From DATHGT01 sp035317605 (GTDB lineage: Bacteria; Methylomirabilota; Methylomirabilia; Rokubacteriales; CSP1-6), in assembly GCA_035317605.1 (NCBI GenBank), contig DATHGT010000327.1, positions 1 through 5,755 on the forward strand: 5,755 nucleotides of DNA, given 5' to 3'. The notes below the pieces were generated by a model, which was given only the letters and a program-made list of their open reading frames with translations, made no database searches and was not told the DNA's origin. Below are positions 4,581-5,755 of this stretch, piece after piece. A program made the position numbers and the translations under genes. Each line of letters starts with the position of its first letter. Position 1 is the stretch's first letter.

Positions 4581-5755
4581 TGATAGTCCTCGAGCTTCAC
4601 GTCGTCGAGCCACACGTGGCGGATGCGGTCGTAGAACAGGGGCGGGATGCCCTCGGGGATGGTGGCGTCGATGCCCATCTTGGCGGTCATCGGCAACTGA
4701 CCCTTGGCCAGCTCCCACGGCCGCACGCTGGGGTCGACGTGCTTACCCTGCGCTCCCGCGATGACGATCACGTCCTTGTCGGCCTGGACGCGGAAGGTGC
4801 GGGCCCACTCGACCTGGGTCTCGTCGTGGATGTCGACGTCATCGTCGACCACCAGCGCGTGCTTGGTGTCGGGCAACGAGAGGATCGCCATCAACGCGTT
4901 CTTGCCGCCGCCCGCGCGCTTGCGGATGGAGGCGACGACCGACCACCGGCACGCGCTGCCCTCCGTCACCGCCACGTCGACCACGTCGACGCCCGCGGTC
5001 CTCAGCACGCTCCACACCTGGGCTTCGGTGGCCGCCGCGCCCAGCCAGGCGTTCTCCCACGGCATCTGGAGGAGCTGGAAGATCGCGTCGCGGCGATGCG
5101 TGATCGCGCTCACCTTGAAGAGGGGGTTGTGCTTGAGGTCGCCGTACATGCCCGCGAACTCGCCGAACGGGCCCTCGTCCTCGGTCCAGCCGATCGGGAG
5201 CAGCTCGCCCTCCAGCACGATCTCGGCGTCGGCCACGGCGGGCACGTCGACGGTGCGACAGGCGACGAGCGGGACCGGTGCCCCGTGCAGGCCGCCCGCG
5301 ATGGTCATCTCGCTCACGCCCGGCGGGGCCTTGAAGGCCGCGCTCAGGACCTCGATCGGGTGCACGCCGATCGACACGGAGATCGGCAGCGGCTCGTTCC
5401 GGGCCAGCCGCGCTTCGTAGAGCCGCCGAAGATCGGAGACCGTGACCAGATCGATACCCGTCTCGTTTCGCGTACGGTACATGAGCCGATAGCACCCGGC
5501 GTTGAGCCCGCGGTCGCCGCGCGCGATCACCACGCCCGCGCTGATGTAGGGGCCACCGTCCTTCTCGGCCAGTAGCGGGATCGGCAGCTCGGTCAGGTCC
5601 ACGTCGCCTCCGGTCCTGACGACGTCCTGGGCCGGAGCGTCCGTCACCATCACGGGCTCGATCGTCGCCCGCGCTCCCGCCGCGAAGCGCGTGCCCAGCT
5701 CGGACTCGGGCCAGCCGAGCGCGGCCGCGAACCGCTTGCGGTTCCAGAAGAGTCC
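4577..5755 (-). CDS. UbiD-family (prenyl-FMN-dependent) decarboxylase, N-terminus outside window
   Basis: The frame is open from the right edge to a TGA at 4577-4579, giving 392 residues. Start codons at 5653 and 5650 are internal, because 34 further in-frame residues upstream read as good family sequence (starting GLFWNRKRFAAALG). UbiD enzymes reversibly decarboxylate aromatic or unsaturated acids using prenylated FMN made by UbiX. Fragment positions of family landmarks: GGPYISAG (67-74) and LNAGCYR (84-90) in the cofactor and metal-binding region, EIVLEGE (178-184), EDEGPFGEF (192-200) with the acidic residues expected at the active site, LVVDDDVDIHD (302-312) and KMGIDAT (359-365) near the C-terminus. 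The substrate cannot be told: ubiquinone-pathway, phenylphosphate, furoate-type and other aromatic acids are all possible. Family members are usually about 420-500 residues, so roughly 30-100 are missing. No UbiX partner is visible; the neighbour is the 61-residue protein overlapping the stop codon. Confidence 0.93.
   Translation of the reverse strand, partial: GLFWNRKRFAAALGWPESELGTRFAAGARATIEPVMVTDAPAQDVVRTGGDVDLTELPIPLLAEKDGGPYISAGVVIARGDRGLNAGCYRLMYRTRNETGIDLVTVSDLRRLYEARLARNEPLPISVSIGVHPIEVLSAAFKAPPGVSEMTIAGGLHGAPVPLVACRTVDVPAVADAEIVLEGELLPIGWTEDEGPFGEFAGMYGDLKHNPLFKVSAITHRRDAIFQLLQMPWENAWLGAAATEAQVWSVLRTAGVDVVDVAVTEGSACRWSVVASIRKRAGGGKNALMAILSLPDTKHALVVDDDVDIHDETQVEWARTFRVQADKDVIVIAGAQGKHVDPSVRPWELAKGQLPMTAKMGIDATIPEGIPPLFYDRIRHVWLDDVKLEDYQ

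Noticed and set aside
4253..5575. A 440-codon open frame on the plus strand opposite the UbiD-family gene
   Set aside because: The Arg/His/Asp/Val-rich translation lacks any domain and lies antisense to conserved UbiD motifs; it also runs across the mntA promoter gap.

Overview
The window is GC-rich bacterial DNA with strong G/C preference at third codon positions and almost no intergenic space. All identifiable genes lie on the minus strand, read from the right edge to the left. A gene fragment of unknown function on the plus strand enters from the left edge. A free-standing glutaminyl-tRNA synthetase (most bacteria instead make Gln-tRNA by the transamidation route) together with a UbiD-family decarboxylase in a GC-rich genome would fit a soil or sediment lineage such as Acidobacteriota, Rokubacteria-like groups or some Proteobacteria. 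This placement is inference; nothing here fixes the phylum.

Layout in the order of minus-strand transcription: (1) a UbiD-family prenyl-FMN-dependent (de)carboxylase, truncated at the right edge (4577-5755); (2) a 61-residue, probably winged-helix-like protein that overlaps the ubiD-type gene by a GTGA junction (4395-4580); (3) a 52-base gap with a perfect TATAAT placed so close to the next ATG that the mRNA may be leaderless, preceded by an inverted repeat; (4) mntA, a minimal nucleotidyltransferase antitoxin (3941-4342); (5) hepT, a HEPN ribonuclease toxin overlapping mntA by 8 bases (3520-3948); (6) a 535-residue GHKL (Bergerat-fold) ATPase of the MORC/MutL/Hsp90-like kind starting 2 bases after hepT (1910-3517); (7) glnS, 42 bases further on (182-1867). 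The plus-strand partial gene (1-174) converges on glnS with a 7-base gap.

The most interesting part is 1910-4342. A canonical, apparently intact MntA-HepT toxin-antitoxin pair is joined to a GHKL ATPase in what looks like one translationally coupled three-gene operon. In the known pair, MntA adds AMP units to the HepT tyrosine next to the RX4HXY active site and silences its RNase activity. Here both catalytic motifs are preserved. The added ATPase has complete nucleotide-binding motifs, a disordered linker and a distinct C-terminal block. It could be a sensor or trigger that turns the pair into a three-component stress or phage-defence system. The linkage is seen in the sequence; the joint function is a hypothesis. 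The cassette sits between a metabolic module and the essential glnS, which may share its transcript.
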